Of a stretch of 16,568 bases of DNA, positions 1 through 6,859 are shown in pieces (the stretch's first letter is position 1; every line of letters starts with the position of its first letter). This DNA is from Candidatus Kuenenbacteria bacterium CG_4_8_14_3_um_filter_39_15. Lineage in GTDB: Bacteria; Patescibacteriota; Patescibacteriia; UBA2196; GWA2-42-15. The stretch covers positions 1 through 16,568 of the forward strand of contig PFHP01000019.1 in NCBI GenBank assembly GCA_002782365.1, given 5' to 3'. A model generated the notes under the pieces. It saw only the letters and a list, made by a program, of their open reading frames with translations, was not told where the DNA came from and did not search any database. The position numbers were made by a program, and so were the translations under genes.

Positions 1-623
1 CCAATTTTAAAATTAATCAGAAAATATTATTTATTTTAGCGGCTATAATATTTTTTTGGGAGCTGGCTTATAATATAAATTCTAATTTTTTAGCCAGTCC
101 GGCGAGTGAAAGTTTTTTGGTTTACAGCCAGGAAAATATTGTCGGACGCGAGTTGGGCTTTAACCAATTAGATAAATATTTGAGAGCCGAGGTTTTGCCT
201 GGCAGGGGCAGAATAACCAGACCAAAAAATGTGGCTGCTGTGGATGCTAAAGCCATTGAGTATATTGAAGAGCATGGCGTGGTATATTTTTTTGACGACT
301 CAATCAATTGGTTCGCGCACAATTGGTATTTTAGAAGGTATTTAAATTATTATGGGCTGCCGCTGGCTCCTTTTTCAGAACAGGCGAAAACCTTGGGAGT
401 GGCTAATCCCATAAAATATTTCGCTGATGCTGGCGTCAAAGATTTCTATTTTATATATGGTGTCGCGGATGCGGTAATTGATCCTAAAAAAATTGATTCG
501 CCAGCAAGACAGGCTTCAAAATTATTAGCTCAAATGCTTGATGGGCAGGGGGTGAAGCATCAGGAAATAAAAAACCACCTGGGTCAAGCGGCTTTTAGGG
601 TGTATCAGTTTGATATTAAATAA
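1..623 (+). CDS. C-terminal part of a membrane protein, probably a membrane glycosyltransferase (5' end outside window)
   Basis: The reading frame is open from the left edge (codons in phase with base 3) to TAA at 621-623, so the start lies upstream. A TTG at 117 could be taken as a start, but the frame upstream of it encodes a clear membrane helix (KILFILAAIIFFWEL, about bases 21-65), which argues for one longer protein. After this helix comes a soluble domain of about 185 residues rich in aromatic residues, with phrases such as DDSINWFAHNWYF and YGLPLAPFSEQAK. The pattern of a last helix followed by a compact extracytoplasmic domain fits multi-spanning, lipid-sugar-dependent glycosyltransferases of the PMT/ArnT type. 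The next genes are sugar enzymes, which supports this. The catalytic N-terminal part is not visible, so the family is an inference. No terminator with a T-run follows directly; a large inverted repeat begins three bases after the stop. Confidence 0.6.
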   Translation, partial: NFKINQKILFILAAIIFFWELAYNINSNFLASPASESFLVYSQENIVGRELGFNQLDKYLRAEVLPGRGRITRPKNVAAVDAKAIEYIEEHGVVYFFDDSINWFAHNWYFRRYLNYYGLPLAPFSEQAKTLGVANPIKYFADAGVKDFYFIYGVADAVIDPKKIDSPARQASKLLAQMLDGQGVKHQEIKNHLGQAAFRVYQFDIK

Positions 624-625
624 GG

Positions 626-794
626 TAACACCAGCAAAAACATTTTTTCAGACACGCAAATTTTTTCCAGCGGTTTTAATATGCCACTGGCATATTAAAA
701 CTTGCTCAATGAAAGCCAAAATTTTCCGATGTAAAATCGGAGACCAAGCAATTTTGTCTTTCAATGGTCTGAAAAAATGTTTTTGCTGATGTTA
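626..794. repeat. 169-bp nested inverted repeat (cruciform-like element) at a convergent gene junction
   Basis: The outer arms are 626-653 and 767-794: 28 bp each, complementary except for one C/A mismatch (631 against 789). Inside lie a perfect palindrome at 673-701 and a second stem, 711-723 with 750-762 (one mismatch at 716/757), which itself encloses a small hairpin, 725-730 with 736-741. The whole element would fold as an outer stem carrying two branches. It starts three bases after the stop of the left gene and covers the last ten codons of the minus-strand glycosyltransferase. It may act as a two-way terminator, or be a small mobile palindromic element of the MITE/REP type. No clear target-site duplication or transposase is visible. 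Confidence 0.8.
673..701. repeat. Perfect internal palindrome of the nested repeat
   Basis: Arms of 14 bp (673-686 and 688-701) are exactly complementary around base 687. The arm reads GTTTTAATATGCCA. It forms the first inner branch of the 626-794 element. No T-run follows it on the plus strand, so it is not a standard terminator on its own. Confidence 0.75.
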
Positions 795-1948
795 TATTGA
801 TAAATTTTTTCAGTTTCTTCAATCATTTTAAAAAAATCAAATTTTTTAGCGGTTTCAGGATTGTTACGGCTGAATTTTTCCAGCAGCGCTTTATTTTGCA
901 ATAAATTAATAATATTTTCAGCCAAAGCATTAAAATTTTTGGGCGGCACAAGCAAGCCGTTTTTATTGTGGGCGATAATTTCTGGGTTGCCGCCGACATT
1001 GGTGGCAATGATCGGCAAAGCGGCCGCCTCGGCTTCTATCAAGGTGTAGACAAGACCTTCTTTAACAGAAGGCAGGACAAAGAGGTCAAAAGCTTTTAGA
1101 TATTGATAAGCGGATTCTATAATGCCCAGTAAAAAAAATGTATCGTTTAATTTATAATTTTCAATTAATTCAGTTAATTTTCTTCTTTCCGGCCCATCGC
1201 CGATGATGATAAATTTAATGTTATTGTCTTTAATTTCTCTAGCTGCTTCAATCAGATAAATCAGACCTTTGGTTTGATAAAAATTAGCAATACATCCAAT
1301 TATTGCTCCATTGCTCCATTGCTCCATTGTTAAATTGGGATTGTATAATCTTTTATAAAGTCTTTGGCTGGCGTCAGCTTTTGAGTAAAATCTTAGGTTT
1401 TTTAAGTCAAGGCCGTTGTGGATCACAACGATTTTTTCAGGCTGGGCGATTTTATATTTGAGCAGAGATTTTTTATCATATTCCGAAACGCAAATGAGAT
1501 GATTTTTAAATTTAGCTGACAGCCATTCGGCCAGCCAGTAAAATAATTTTTTTGGCAGCGTCAGCGGTTCATTGAGCACCAGGCCATGGACGGTGTAGAT
1601 AATTTTTTTAATGCCGCAGCATTTAGCGGCTAAAGCGCCGAGTGAACCGGCTTTGCTGGAATTGAGGTGAATAATATCGGGTTTGGTTTGTTTTAACAGT
1701 TTTATAATGTCCCAAAAAACCAACCAGTCGCGGTAGAAATTGACTGGCCGCTGAAGGTTTTTTAAATAGTAAACTTGAATATTAAATTTAGTCAGCCTTT
1801 TGGCTAATTCCCCGTTTTGCTTGCCGCCCAGAGCAACTTGGACTTCATATTTATCTTGGAAACTGGTAGCTAGATCAAAAATATATGTTTGCGCGCCGCC
1901 CCATTCAGCAAGCGTAACAAGATAGAGGATTTTTTGCTTTTTTTGCAT
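761..1948 (-). CDS. Glycosyltransferase family 4 (GT-B fold)
   Basis: Predicted cytoplasmic, retaining sugar transferase of the GT4 type, moving a sugar from a nucleotide donor to a lipid or glycan acceptor. The 395-residue protein has the N-terminal glycine motif WGGAQ (16-20), a second Rossmann half with IIIGDGPERRKL (247-258), and the EX7E donor-binding motif (E297 and E305) in PSVKEGLVYTLIEAE, followed by LPIIATNVGG. I chose ATG at 1948 because the protein from there begins directly with the KILYLVTLAEWGG strand; a TTG at 2002 would add 18 unusual residues and overlap the divergent gene. Residues 208-216 come from an 8-bp tandem repeat. The last ten residues and the TGA stop come from the inverted repeat at 626-794, so the C-terminus has probably been altered. 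It is divergent from the UDP-sugar genes and likely belongs to the same surface-glycan locus. The acceptor and donor cannot be told. Confidence 0.9.
   Translation of the reverse strand: MQKKQKILYLVTLAEWGGAQTYIFDLATSFQDKYEVQVALGGKQNGELAKRLTKFNIQVYYLKNLQRPVNFYRDWLVFWDIIKLLKQTKPDIIHLNSSKAGSLGALAAKCCGIKKIIYTVHGLVLNEPLTLPKKLFYWLAEWLSAKFKNHLICVSEYDKKSLLKYKIAQPEKIVVIHNGLDLKNLRFYSKADASQRLYKRLYNPNLTMEQWSNGAIIGCIANFYQTKGLIYLIEAAREIKDNNIKFIIIGDGPERRKLTELIENYKLNDTFFLLGIIESAYQYLKAFDLFVLPSVKEGLVYTLIEAEAAALPIIATNVGGNPEIIAHNKNGLLVPPKNFNALAENIINLLQNKALLEKFSRNNPETAKKFDFFKMIEETEKIYQYNISKNIFSDH
1302..1329. repeat. 8-bp tandem repeat, 3.5 copies, inside the GT4 gene
   Basis: The unit ATTGCTCC occurs three times in full (1302-1325), followed by ATTG. 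On the coding strand the three copies add 24 bases and so keep the frame, encoding MEQWSNGAI in three different phases of the same unit. It sits just before the conserved IIGCIANF strand. Loss or gain of one copy would shift the frame. Confidence 0.85.
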
Positions 1949-1962
1949 AGCTTTGTTAAGAT

Positions 1963-1971
1963 TGATATAAT
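1963..1971 (+). promoter_or_regulatory. Extended -10 promoter for the UDP-sugar genes
   Basis: TGATATAAT is an exact extended -10 element (TGn before TATAAT). It would start transcription near 1978, about 18 bases before the ATG at 1996. No good -35 is seen at the normal distance, which is acceptable for an extended -10 promoter. It lies in the 47-bp divergent gap between the two gene starts. Confidence 0.5.
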
Positions 1972-1974
1972 TAT

Positions 1975-2002
1975 AGTATATATTAATTAGAATAAATGAC
2001 AA
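1975..2002 (-). promoter_or_regulatory. Possible promoter for the GT4 gene
   Basis: On the minus strand TTGTCA (2002-1997) is followed after 16 bases by TATACT (1980-1975), and TATAAT overlaps just downstream (1975-1970). The -35 box would lie inside the first codons of the divergent epimerase gene. Because the region is very AT-rich, chance matches are likely. Confidence 0.3.
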
Positions 2003-2952
2003 TACTAGTAACTGGCGGGGCCGGGTTTATCGGTTCGCATTTAGTGAAAAAGTTAATAGACTTAAAATATCAGGTCATTGTGGTGGATAACTTCAATGAT
2101 TATTATGATCCGCAATTAAAGCACGATCGGATTAAAAAGTTTTTGAAAGATTATAAATTTAAAGTGCATCAGATTGATATTGACGATTATCAAAAATTAG
2201 AGCTGGTTTTTAAAAACCAGCAGTTTGATAAAATTATTAATTTAGCGGCTCAAGCCGGGGTAAGGCATTCTTTAACGCATCCATTTGTTTATTTAAAAAG
2301 CAATATTGACGGCATGGTCAATTTGCTTGAGTTAGCCAAGAAATATAAAGTCAAAGATTTTATTTACGCTTCCTCGTCATCGGTTTATGGAGGCAATAAA
2401 AAAATACCTTTTTCAGAAAGCGACAAGGTGGATAGCCCCATCTCGCTTTACGCGGCCACAAAAAAGGCGGATGAGCTCTTAGCTTATGCTTATCATCACT
2501 TATATCATATCAATTGCGTTGGCTTGAGGTTTTTTAATGTTTATGGGCCTTGGGGCAGGCCTGATAATGCCCTGATTAAATTTGCCAGAAATATTTTAGC
2601 CGATAAACCAATAGCGGTGTATAATTATGGCAGAATGGCAAGGGATTTTACTTATATTGATGATATTGTGGCTGGGATTGTCAGGGCGATGTCAAAGAAT
2701 TTTAAATATGAAATATTTAATTTAGGCAATTGCTATCCGGTAAAATTGACTGATTTTATTAAATTGATTGAAAAATATTTAGGCAAGAAGGCTAAACAGA
2801 AAAAAATGCCCATGCAGCCGGGAGAGGTTAAAAAAACATGGGCAGATATTGCTAAAGCCAAAAGATTATTGGGCTATCAGCCAACAACTGGCATTGACCA
2901 AGGAGTTGAAAAAGTTATTGAGTGGGTTAAGTGGTATTATAAAATAAGTTAA
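1996..2952 (+). CDS. UDP-glucuronate 4-epimerase (extended SDR family)
   Basis: Predicted to interconvert UDP-glucuronate and UDP-galacturonate in the cytoplasm with bound NAD. The 318-residue protein has the NAD-binding TGGAGFIGSH (6-15), the family phrase DNFNDYYDPQLK (31-42), the active-site serines at 127-129 followed by VYGG, and the catalytic YxxxK pair Y152 and K156 in SLYAATKKADE. FFNVYGPWGRPD (179-190) and RDFTYIDDI further on match UDP-glucuronate epimerases rather than UDP-glucose epimerases. Its length is slightly below the usual 330 or so. It starts at ATG 1996, 47 bases from the divergent GT4 gene, and is followed after 20 bases by a second UDP-glucuronate-using enzyme, so both probably share one transcript. 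A related 4-epimerase with another uronate or sugar substrate is the main alternative. Confidence 0.88.
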   Translation: MTILVTGGAGFIGSHLVKKLIDLKYQVIVVDNFNDYYDPQLKHDRIKKFLKDYKFKVHQIDIDDYQKLELVFKNQQFDKIINLAAQAGVRHSLTHPFVYLKSNIDGMVNLLELAKKYKVKDFIYASSSSVYGGNKKIPFSESDKVDSPISLYAATKKADELLAYAYHHLYHINCVGLRFFNVYGPWGRPDNALIKFARNILADKPIAVYNYGRMARDFTYIDDIVAGIVRAMSKNFKYEIFNLGNCYPVKLTDFIKLIEKYLGKKAKQKKMPMQPGEVKKTWADIAKAKRLLGYQPTTGIDQGVEKVIEWVKWYYKIS

Positions 2953-2972
2953 AAGTTTAAAGTTTAAAGTTA
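2952..2972. repeat. 7-bp tandem repeat, three copies, between two genes
   Basis: The unit AAAGTTT runs from the last base of the epimerase stop codon to the base before the next ATG: 2952-2958, 2959-2965 and 2966-2972 (the last copy ends in A). It fills the entire intergenic spacer. A similar three-copy heptamer follows the gene ending at 16466. Confidence 0.8.
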
Positions 2973-3932
2973 ATGAACATTCTTATTACTGGTGGGGCTG
3001 GGTTTATTGGCAGCCATTTAACTGAATATTTATTAAATCAAGGACATTTTGTCATTGTGCTTGACAATTTTTTTACTGGTTCAAGGGAGAATCTGGCGCA
3101 TTTAAAAGATAATAAAAATTTGAGAGTGATAGAACATGATATAATAACCCCTCTCCCTAACCCTCTCCCCTTGCCAATGGGAGAGGGAAATTTGGACCAA
3201 ATATATAATTTAGCCTGCCCGGCGTCAACCAGCCAGTATCAAAAAAATCCAATTGCCACTATTCAAGCCAATGTTCTAGGGACATTGAATATGCTTGAGC
3301 TGGCCAAAGCGCGTGGGGCAAAAATTTTACAGGCATCAACGAGCGAAGTATATGGTGATCCTCAAGAGCACCCGCAAAAAGAGAGTTATTTAGGCAATGT
3401 CAACCCGGTTGGACCCAGGGCTTGCTATGATGAGGGCAAGAGATGCGCGGAAACCCTTTGTTTTGATTATTTCAGACAATCTGGCGTTGAAATCAGGGTC
3501 ATTAGAATTTTTAATACTTATGGGCCAAGAATGGCTGAAGATGATGGCCGCGTGGTGTCAAATTTCATTGTTCAGGCGTTAAGGGGGGATGATTTGACGA
3601 TTTATGGCGACGGTTCCGGCACAAGGAGTTTCCAATATGTTGATGATTTAATTTCAGGCATGACTAAAATGATGGCGGCTGATAATTTTCAGGGCCCGGT
3701 TAATTTAGGGAATCCAGATGAAATCAAGATCAGGGAATTAGCCGATAAAGTATTAGCCTTGACAGGCTCAAAGAGCGGCATTAAATATATGGCAAAACCA
3801 ATTGATGACCCAGTGAGAAGAAGACCTGATATTAGTTTGGCCAAAGAAAAATTAGCTTGGCAACCCGCAGTCGCACTGGATAATGGACTTAAAAAGACGA
3901 TTGAGTATTTTAGAGCACGGTTGAAAAGATAG
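2973..3932 (+). CDS. UDP-glucuronate decarboxylase (UDP-xylose synthase type)
   Basis: Predicted to convert UDP-glucuronate to UDP-xylose and CO2 with NAD as internal redox partner. The 319-residue protein has TGGAGFIGSH (6-15), DNFFTGSREN (31-40), the family phrase NLACPAS (79-85), ASTSEVYGDP (121-130) with the conserved glutamate E125, the catalytic pair Y152 and K156 in YDEGKR, and GTRSFQYVDDL with the substrate-binding arginine. These mark the decarboxylase family rather than dTDP-glucose dehydratases. Residues about 62-73 (PNPLPLPMGEGN) are extra compared with the family, which normally runs almost directly from HDVxxPL to DQIYxLACPAS; they come from an inserted palindromic repeat. The insertion keeps the frame and all catalytic residues are present, so the enzyme is probably active. 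It lies in tandem with the UDP-glucuronate 4-epimerase, 20 bases upstream. Confidence 0.92.
   Translation: MNILITGGAGFIGSHLTEYLLNQGHFVIVLDNFFTGSRENLAHLKDNKNLRVIEHDIITPLPNPLPLPMGEGNLDQIYNLACPASTSQYQKNPIATIQANVLGTLNMLELAKARGAKILQASTSEVYGDPQEHPQKESYLGNVNPVGPRACYDEGKRCAETLCFDYFRQSGVEIRVIRIFNTYGPRMAEDDGRVVSNFIVQALRGDDLTIYGDGSGTRSFQYVDDLISGMTKMMAADNFQGPVNLGNPDEIKIRELADKVLALTGSKSGIKYMAKPIDDPVRRRPDISLAKEKLAWQPAVALDNGLKKTIEYFRARLKR
3148..3187. repeat. Palindromic repeat element inserted in frame in the decarboxylase gene
   Basis: CCCTCTCCC occurs at 3149-3157 and again at 3161-3169, and its inverse GGGAGAGGG lies at 3179-3187. The stem 3161-3169/3179-3187 is perfect, with a short loop between. The unusually pyrimidine-rich strand and its product (PLPNPLPLPMGEG) resemble the dispersed repeats that appear in many bacterial genomes as proline-rich PLPxGEG peptides. 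The surrounding gene is conserved on both sides. Confidence 0.75.
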
Positions 3933-3938
3933 GATAGG

Positions 3939-3965
3939 TTGACTAATAATTTTAAATATTATAAT
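3939..3965 (+). promoter_or_regulatory. Possible promoter for secD-secF
   Basis: TTGACT (3939-3944) and TATAAT (3960-3965) are separated by 15 bases, slightly short of the usual 17. The site lies just after the decarboxylase stop and 53 bases before the secD ATG. No terminator separates the two genes, so read-through is also possible. Confidence 0.35.
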
Positions 3966-4018
3966 CTTAAAATATAGTTAAAATCCCAATGGATTTATTT
4001 TTGTAATATCCAAATTAA

Positions 4019-5821
4019 ATGGCCTCATTTAGCCGCAAAAGATTAAGTTTAACATTAGTTTTTATCATTATACTGGCGCTTTTTTCAGCGCTGGCTGATT
4101 GGCATGCCAGTCCTTTGCAAGAAGGAGGGGCTGGTTTAAACGTGCCTGAATGGCTGCCCGGCAAGAATTTTTGGAATAAATTTGATTATCATTTAGGGCT
4201 TGACCTTAAAGGCGGCACGCACTTAATATATGACGCGGACACTTTGCAAATTGCCTCTGATGACCGGGAGAGCGCGGTAGAAGGTGTGCGTGATGTCATT
4301 GAAAGGCGGGTGAATGCCTTTGGGGTGAGCGAGCCGGTGGTCCAGACGAACAAGAGCGGGCTGGGTGATTATCGGATAATTGTTGAATTAGCCGGAGTAA
4401 AAGATGTCAATCAGGCAATCGCCATGATCGGCGAAACGCCGCTTTTGGAATTTAAAGAACAAAATCCGGCATATAGCGGCCAGCAGGAATTAACTACCGA
4501 GCAACAAAAGGAATTGGATGATTACAATCAGCAGGCTTTAAAAAGAGCGGAAGAAATTAATAAACGCGCCTTGGCCGGTGAAAATTTTGAGAGTTTAGCC
4601 AGAGAATTTTCTGAAGATCAAGGCAGTCGCGACAAAGGCGGCGATTTGGGCTGGGCAGCCAGAGGGACTTTTGTGCCGGAATTTGACCAGGCTTTGTTTG
4701 AAGATTTATCAGTCGGCCAAATCACGCCAGCGCCAATCAAGACTGATTTTGGCTATCATATTATTAAAAAAATTGATGAAAGACAGATAAAATCTGATCA
4801 GCCAGAGGCAACGGTTGAAGCGACTGATTTGTCAGGGGAAAAAGTGACTGATGTTAATGTTGATCTTAATAATAACATTGAAGTATTATCAAGCCATATC
4901 TTAATTAAAACGAAAACAGCTAATGATATTTTGCCGCCTAAGGATGAATGGAAAAATACGGAATTATCCGGCAAGCATTTAAAGAAATCGTCCGTAAATT
5001 ATGATAATAATACCGGGGATCCAGAAGTGAGCCTTGAATTTAATGACGAGGGGGCCAAGCTTTTTGAAGAGATCACTGGCAGAAATGTGGGCAAACCAGT
5101 AGCGATTTTTTTGGATGGCACGCCCATATCTGTGCCCAATGTTAATGAAAAAATCACCGGTGGCAAGGCAGTCATCACCGGCCGGTTCAATTTGCAGGAA
5201 GCTAAGACTTTGGTGCAGAGATTAAATGCCGGCGCGTTGCCAGTGCCCATTAGTCTTATCTCACAGCAAACAGTTGGGCCATCGTTAGGTCAGAGATCAA
5301 TTAACGACAGTTTAATCGCTGGTTTATATGGTCTTTTGGCGGTGGCGGTTTTTATGATTTTATATTACCGTTTACCGGGATTTTTATCCGTCCTGGCACT
5401 GGCTATTTATACCCTAGTAGTTTTAATGATTTTTAAGGTAATGCCAGTTACTTTAACCTTGGCTGGCATGGCTGGATTTATATTCTCCGTCGGCATCGCG
5501 GTTGACGCCAATGTGCTTATTTTTGAAAGATTTAAAGAAGAGTTAAGAGCCGGCCGCGCTTATGCTAATGCCGTTGAAGAAGGATTTAAACGAGCCTGGA
5601 CTTCAATCAGGGATTCTAATTTTTCCTCGCTCTTAACCTGTCTAGTTTTATATTGGTTTGGCAGTTCGGTCATCAGAGGTTTTGCCATGACCTTAGGCAT
5701 TGGTATTATTATTTCAATGTTCAGCGCGATTATTATTACCAGAAGTTTTATGCGGCTTTTAAAAGCGGGGAGGATGGAAAAGATGGGGTGGTTGCTGGGC
5801 GTTAAACAGAAAAAGAGTTAA
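4019..5821 (+). CDS. secD: Protein translocase subunit SecD with an embedded parvulin-like domain
   Basis: SecD works with SecF to pull exported proteins across the membrane using the proton gradient. In the 600-residue protein, helix 1 lies at 11-26, the P1 domain starts with HLGLDLKGGTHL (58-69), and P1 resumes at 315-413, including VGKPVAIFLDG (357-367). Five further helices occupy about 431-575, with the proton-path motif GIAVDANVLIFERFKEE (D496). Between LLEF (142-145) and LSGKHLKK (316-323) lies an insertion of about 165 residues. It contains a parvulin (PpiC, prolyl cis-trans isomerase) core at 165-255: SEDQGSRDKGGDLGW (198-212), FVPEF (218-222), FGYHIIKK (244-251). The strand SSHILIKT (291-298), normally first in a parvulin, follows it. 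The key residues H293, D200 and H247 are all present. secF starts nine bases after the stop. A clean frame throughout argues against an assembly artefact. Confidence 0.95.
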   Translation: MASFSRKRLSLTLVFIIILALFSALADWHASPLQEGGAGLNVPEWLPGKNFWNKFDYHLGLDLKGGTHLIYDADTLQIASDDRESAVEGVRDVIERRVNAFGVSEPVVQTNKSGLGDYRIIVELAGVKDVNQAIAMIGETPLLEFKEQNPAYSGQQELTTEQQKELDDYNQQALKRAEEINKRALAGENFESLAREFSEDQGSRDKGGDLGWAARGTFVPEFDQALFEDLSVGQITPAPIKTDFGYHIIKKIDERQIKSDQPEATVEATDLSGEKVTDVNVDLNNNIEVLSSHILIKTKTANDILPPKDEWKNTELSGKHLKKSSVNYDNNTGDPEVSLEFNDEGAKLFEEITGRNVGKPVAIFLDGTPISVPNVNEKITGGKAVITGRFNLQEAKTLVQRLNAGALPVPISLISQQTVGPSLGQRSINDSLIAGLYGLLAVAVFMILYYRLPGFLSVLALAIYTLVVLMIFKVMPVTLTLAGMAGFIFSVGIAVDANVLIFERFKEELRAGRAYANAVEEGFKRAWTSIRDSNFSSLLTCLVLYWFGSSVIRGFAMTLGIGIIISMFSAIIITRSFMRLLKAGRMEKMGWLLGVKQKKS

Positions 5822-5830
5822 TTTAGATTT

Positions 5831-6742
5831 ATGCTTAGAATAATCCAAAAACGTAATATATTTTTTATACTGTCTGGCACTTTAGTCCTGGTGAGCATTG
5901 CGGCTTTTATTGTCTGGGGTTTGAAATTGAGCATTGATTTTACCGGCGGATCTTTATCGGAAATTAGTTTTATTAAGGACAGACCGAATGTTGCTGAAGT
6001 CAGGGAACTTTTGGTCAGTCAAAAACTAAATAATACTGATGAGGCAGTCATACAGCCGGCAGGGTCAAACGAGTTAATTATTAGAACAAAAACCTTAACT
6101 GAAGATGAACATCAGCAACTCGTCAACGTGCTCAAAGATAATTATGGTCAGGAAAATGTAGTGGAAAATAGGTTTGAATCAATCGGACCGGTGATTGGCC
6201 AAGAACTCCAAAATAAGGCGATTGTCGCGGTGATTATAGTCCTGGCGCTGATTATAACTTACATTGCCTTTACTTTTCGCAAGGTGTCAAAGCCAATGGC
6301 CTCATGGAAATACGGTCTGGCGGCCACTATTGCCTTGGTGCATGATGTTACTATTATTACCGGCGCATTTGTGCTGCTCGGGCATTACCTGAATATTGAA
6401 GTTGGACTTTTATTCGTGACAGCGCTTTTGACGCTTCTTGGTTATTCAGTCAATGATACCATCGTAGTTTTTGATCGGATAAGAGAAAATTTGATTTACC
6501 GGCCGAAGGAAACTTTTGCCGAAACGGTTAATCAATCAGCCAATGAAACAATCGCCCGCTCTATCAACACCTCGCTGACAGCGCTCTTGGTTTTGTTGGC
6601 TTTGTATTTTTTGGGCGGAGTAACGATTAAATATTTTGTGCTGGCATTAATTTTAGGTATTATCTTTGGCACTTACTCATCTATTTTTGTTGCTTCAGCG
6701 CTGCTGGTTAGCTGGCATGAATTCAGCCGCAGAAAGAGATAA
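5831..6742 (+). CDS. secF: Protein translocase subunit SecF
   Basis: Partner of SecD in the accessory translocase complex of the cytoplasmic membrane. The 303-residue protein has helix 1 at about 10-30, the signature LSIDFTGGSL (33-42), a short extracytoplasmic P4-type domain (about 45-120) and five C-terminal helices from about 128. LGYSVNDTIVVFDRIREN (203-220) is the conserved fourth-helix motif with the proton-path aspartate D209, and HDV (171-173) is also conserved. No parvulin insertion is present, unlike SecD. It starts nine bases after the secD stop and is almost certainly co-transcribed with it. No Shine-Dalgarno sequence is seen at the usual distance. Length and order are normal for a separate (not fused) SecF. 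Confidence 0.96.
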   Translation: MLRIIQKRNIFFILSGTLVLVSIAAFIVWGLKLSIDFTGGSLSEISFIKDRPNVAEVRELLVSQKLNNTDEAVIQPAGSNELIIRTKTLTEDEHQQLVNVLKDNYGQENVVENRFESIGPVIGQELQNKAIVAVIIVLALIITYIAFTFRKVSKPMASWKYGLAATIALVHDVTIITGAFVLLGHYLNIEVGLLFVTALLTLLGYSVNDTIVVFDRIRENLIYRPKETFAETVNQSANETIARSINTSLTALLVLLALYFLGGVTIKYFVLALILGIIFGTYSSIFVASALLVSWHEFSRRKR

Positions 6743-6791
6743 TTTTACCAGCCTGTTGATAAGTAACGCATTTATATTTTAGCAGTTTTTG

Positions 6792-6800
6792 TGATATGAT
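6792..6800 (+). promoter_or_regulatory. Extended -10 promoter for the SecD-like lipoprotein gene
   Basis: TGATATGAT is an extended -10 element with one difference from TATAAT. Transcription would start near 6807, giving a leader of about 53 bases before ATG 6860. No matching -35 is seen. The 117-bp gap between secF and this gene holds nothing else I recognise and no terminator. Confidence 0.4.
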
Positions 6801-6859
6801 AAATTAATTATCCCATATAAATTTAAAGGCTCACTATATTATTAATTAATTATTAGGCT

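Noticed and set aside
117..623. Short complete gene starting at TTG 117
   Set aside because: The same frame is open to the left edge and encodes a membrane helix, so this is the end of a longer protein.
761..763. UGA read as an amino acid (alternative genetic code as in Gracilibacteria or Absconditabacteria)
   Set aside because: All other complete genes are full length with no internal TGA, and the GT4 stop is well placed, so the standard bacterial code fits.
1302..1329. CRISPR-like repeat
   Set aside because: The units are only 8 bp and directly adjacent, with no spacers, and there are no cas genes. No CRISPR array is seen in the window.
1949..2002. Extended N-terminus of the GT4 gene from TTG at 2002
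   Set aside because: It would add 18 Asn/Tyr/Ile-rich residues not seen in the family and overlap the divergent epimerase start. The ATG at 1948 begins directly at the first conserved strand.
4511..4909. SecD parvulin insertion as an assembly chimera
   Set aside because: The frame is unbroken, both SecD halves are well conserved, and the lipoprotein gene has the same insertion at the same point.
6743..6859. Riboswitch or small RNA in the secF-lipoprotein gap
   Set aside because: The region is AT-rich with no stable stem and no known riboswitch core; only an extended -10 element stands out.
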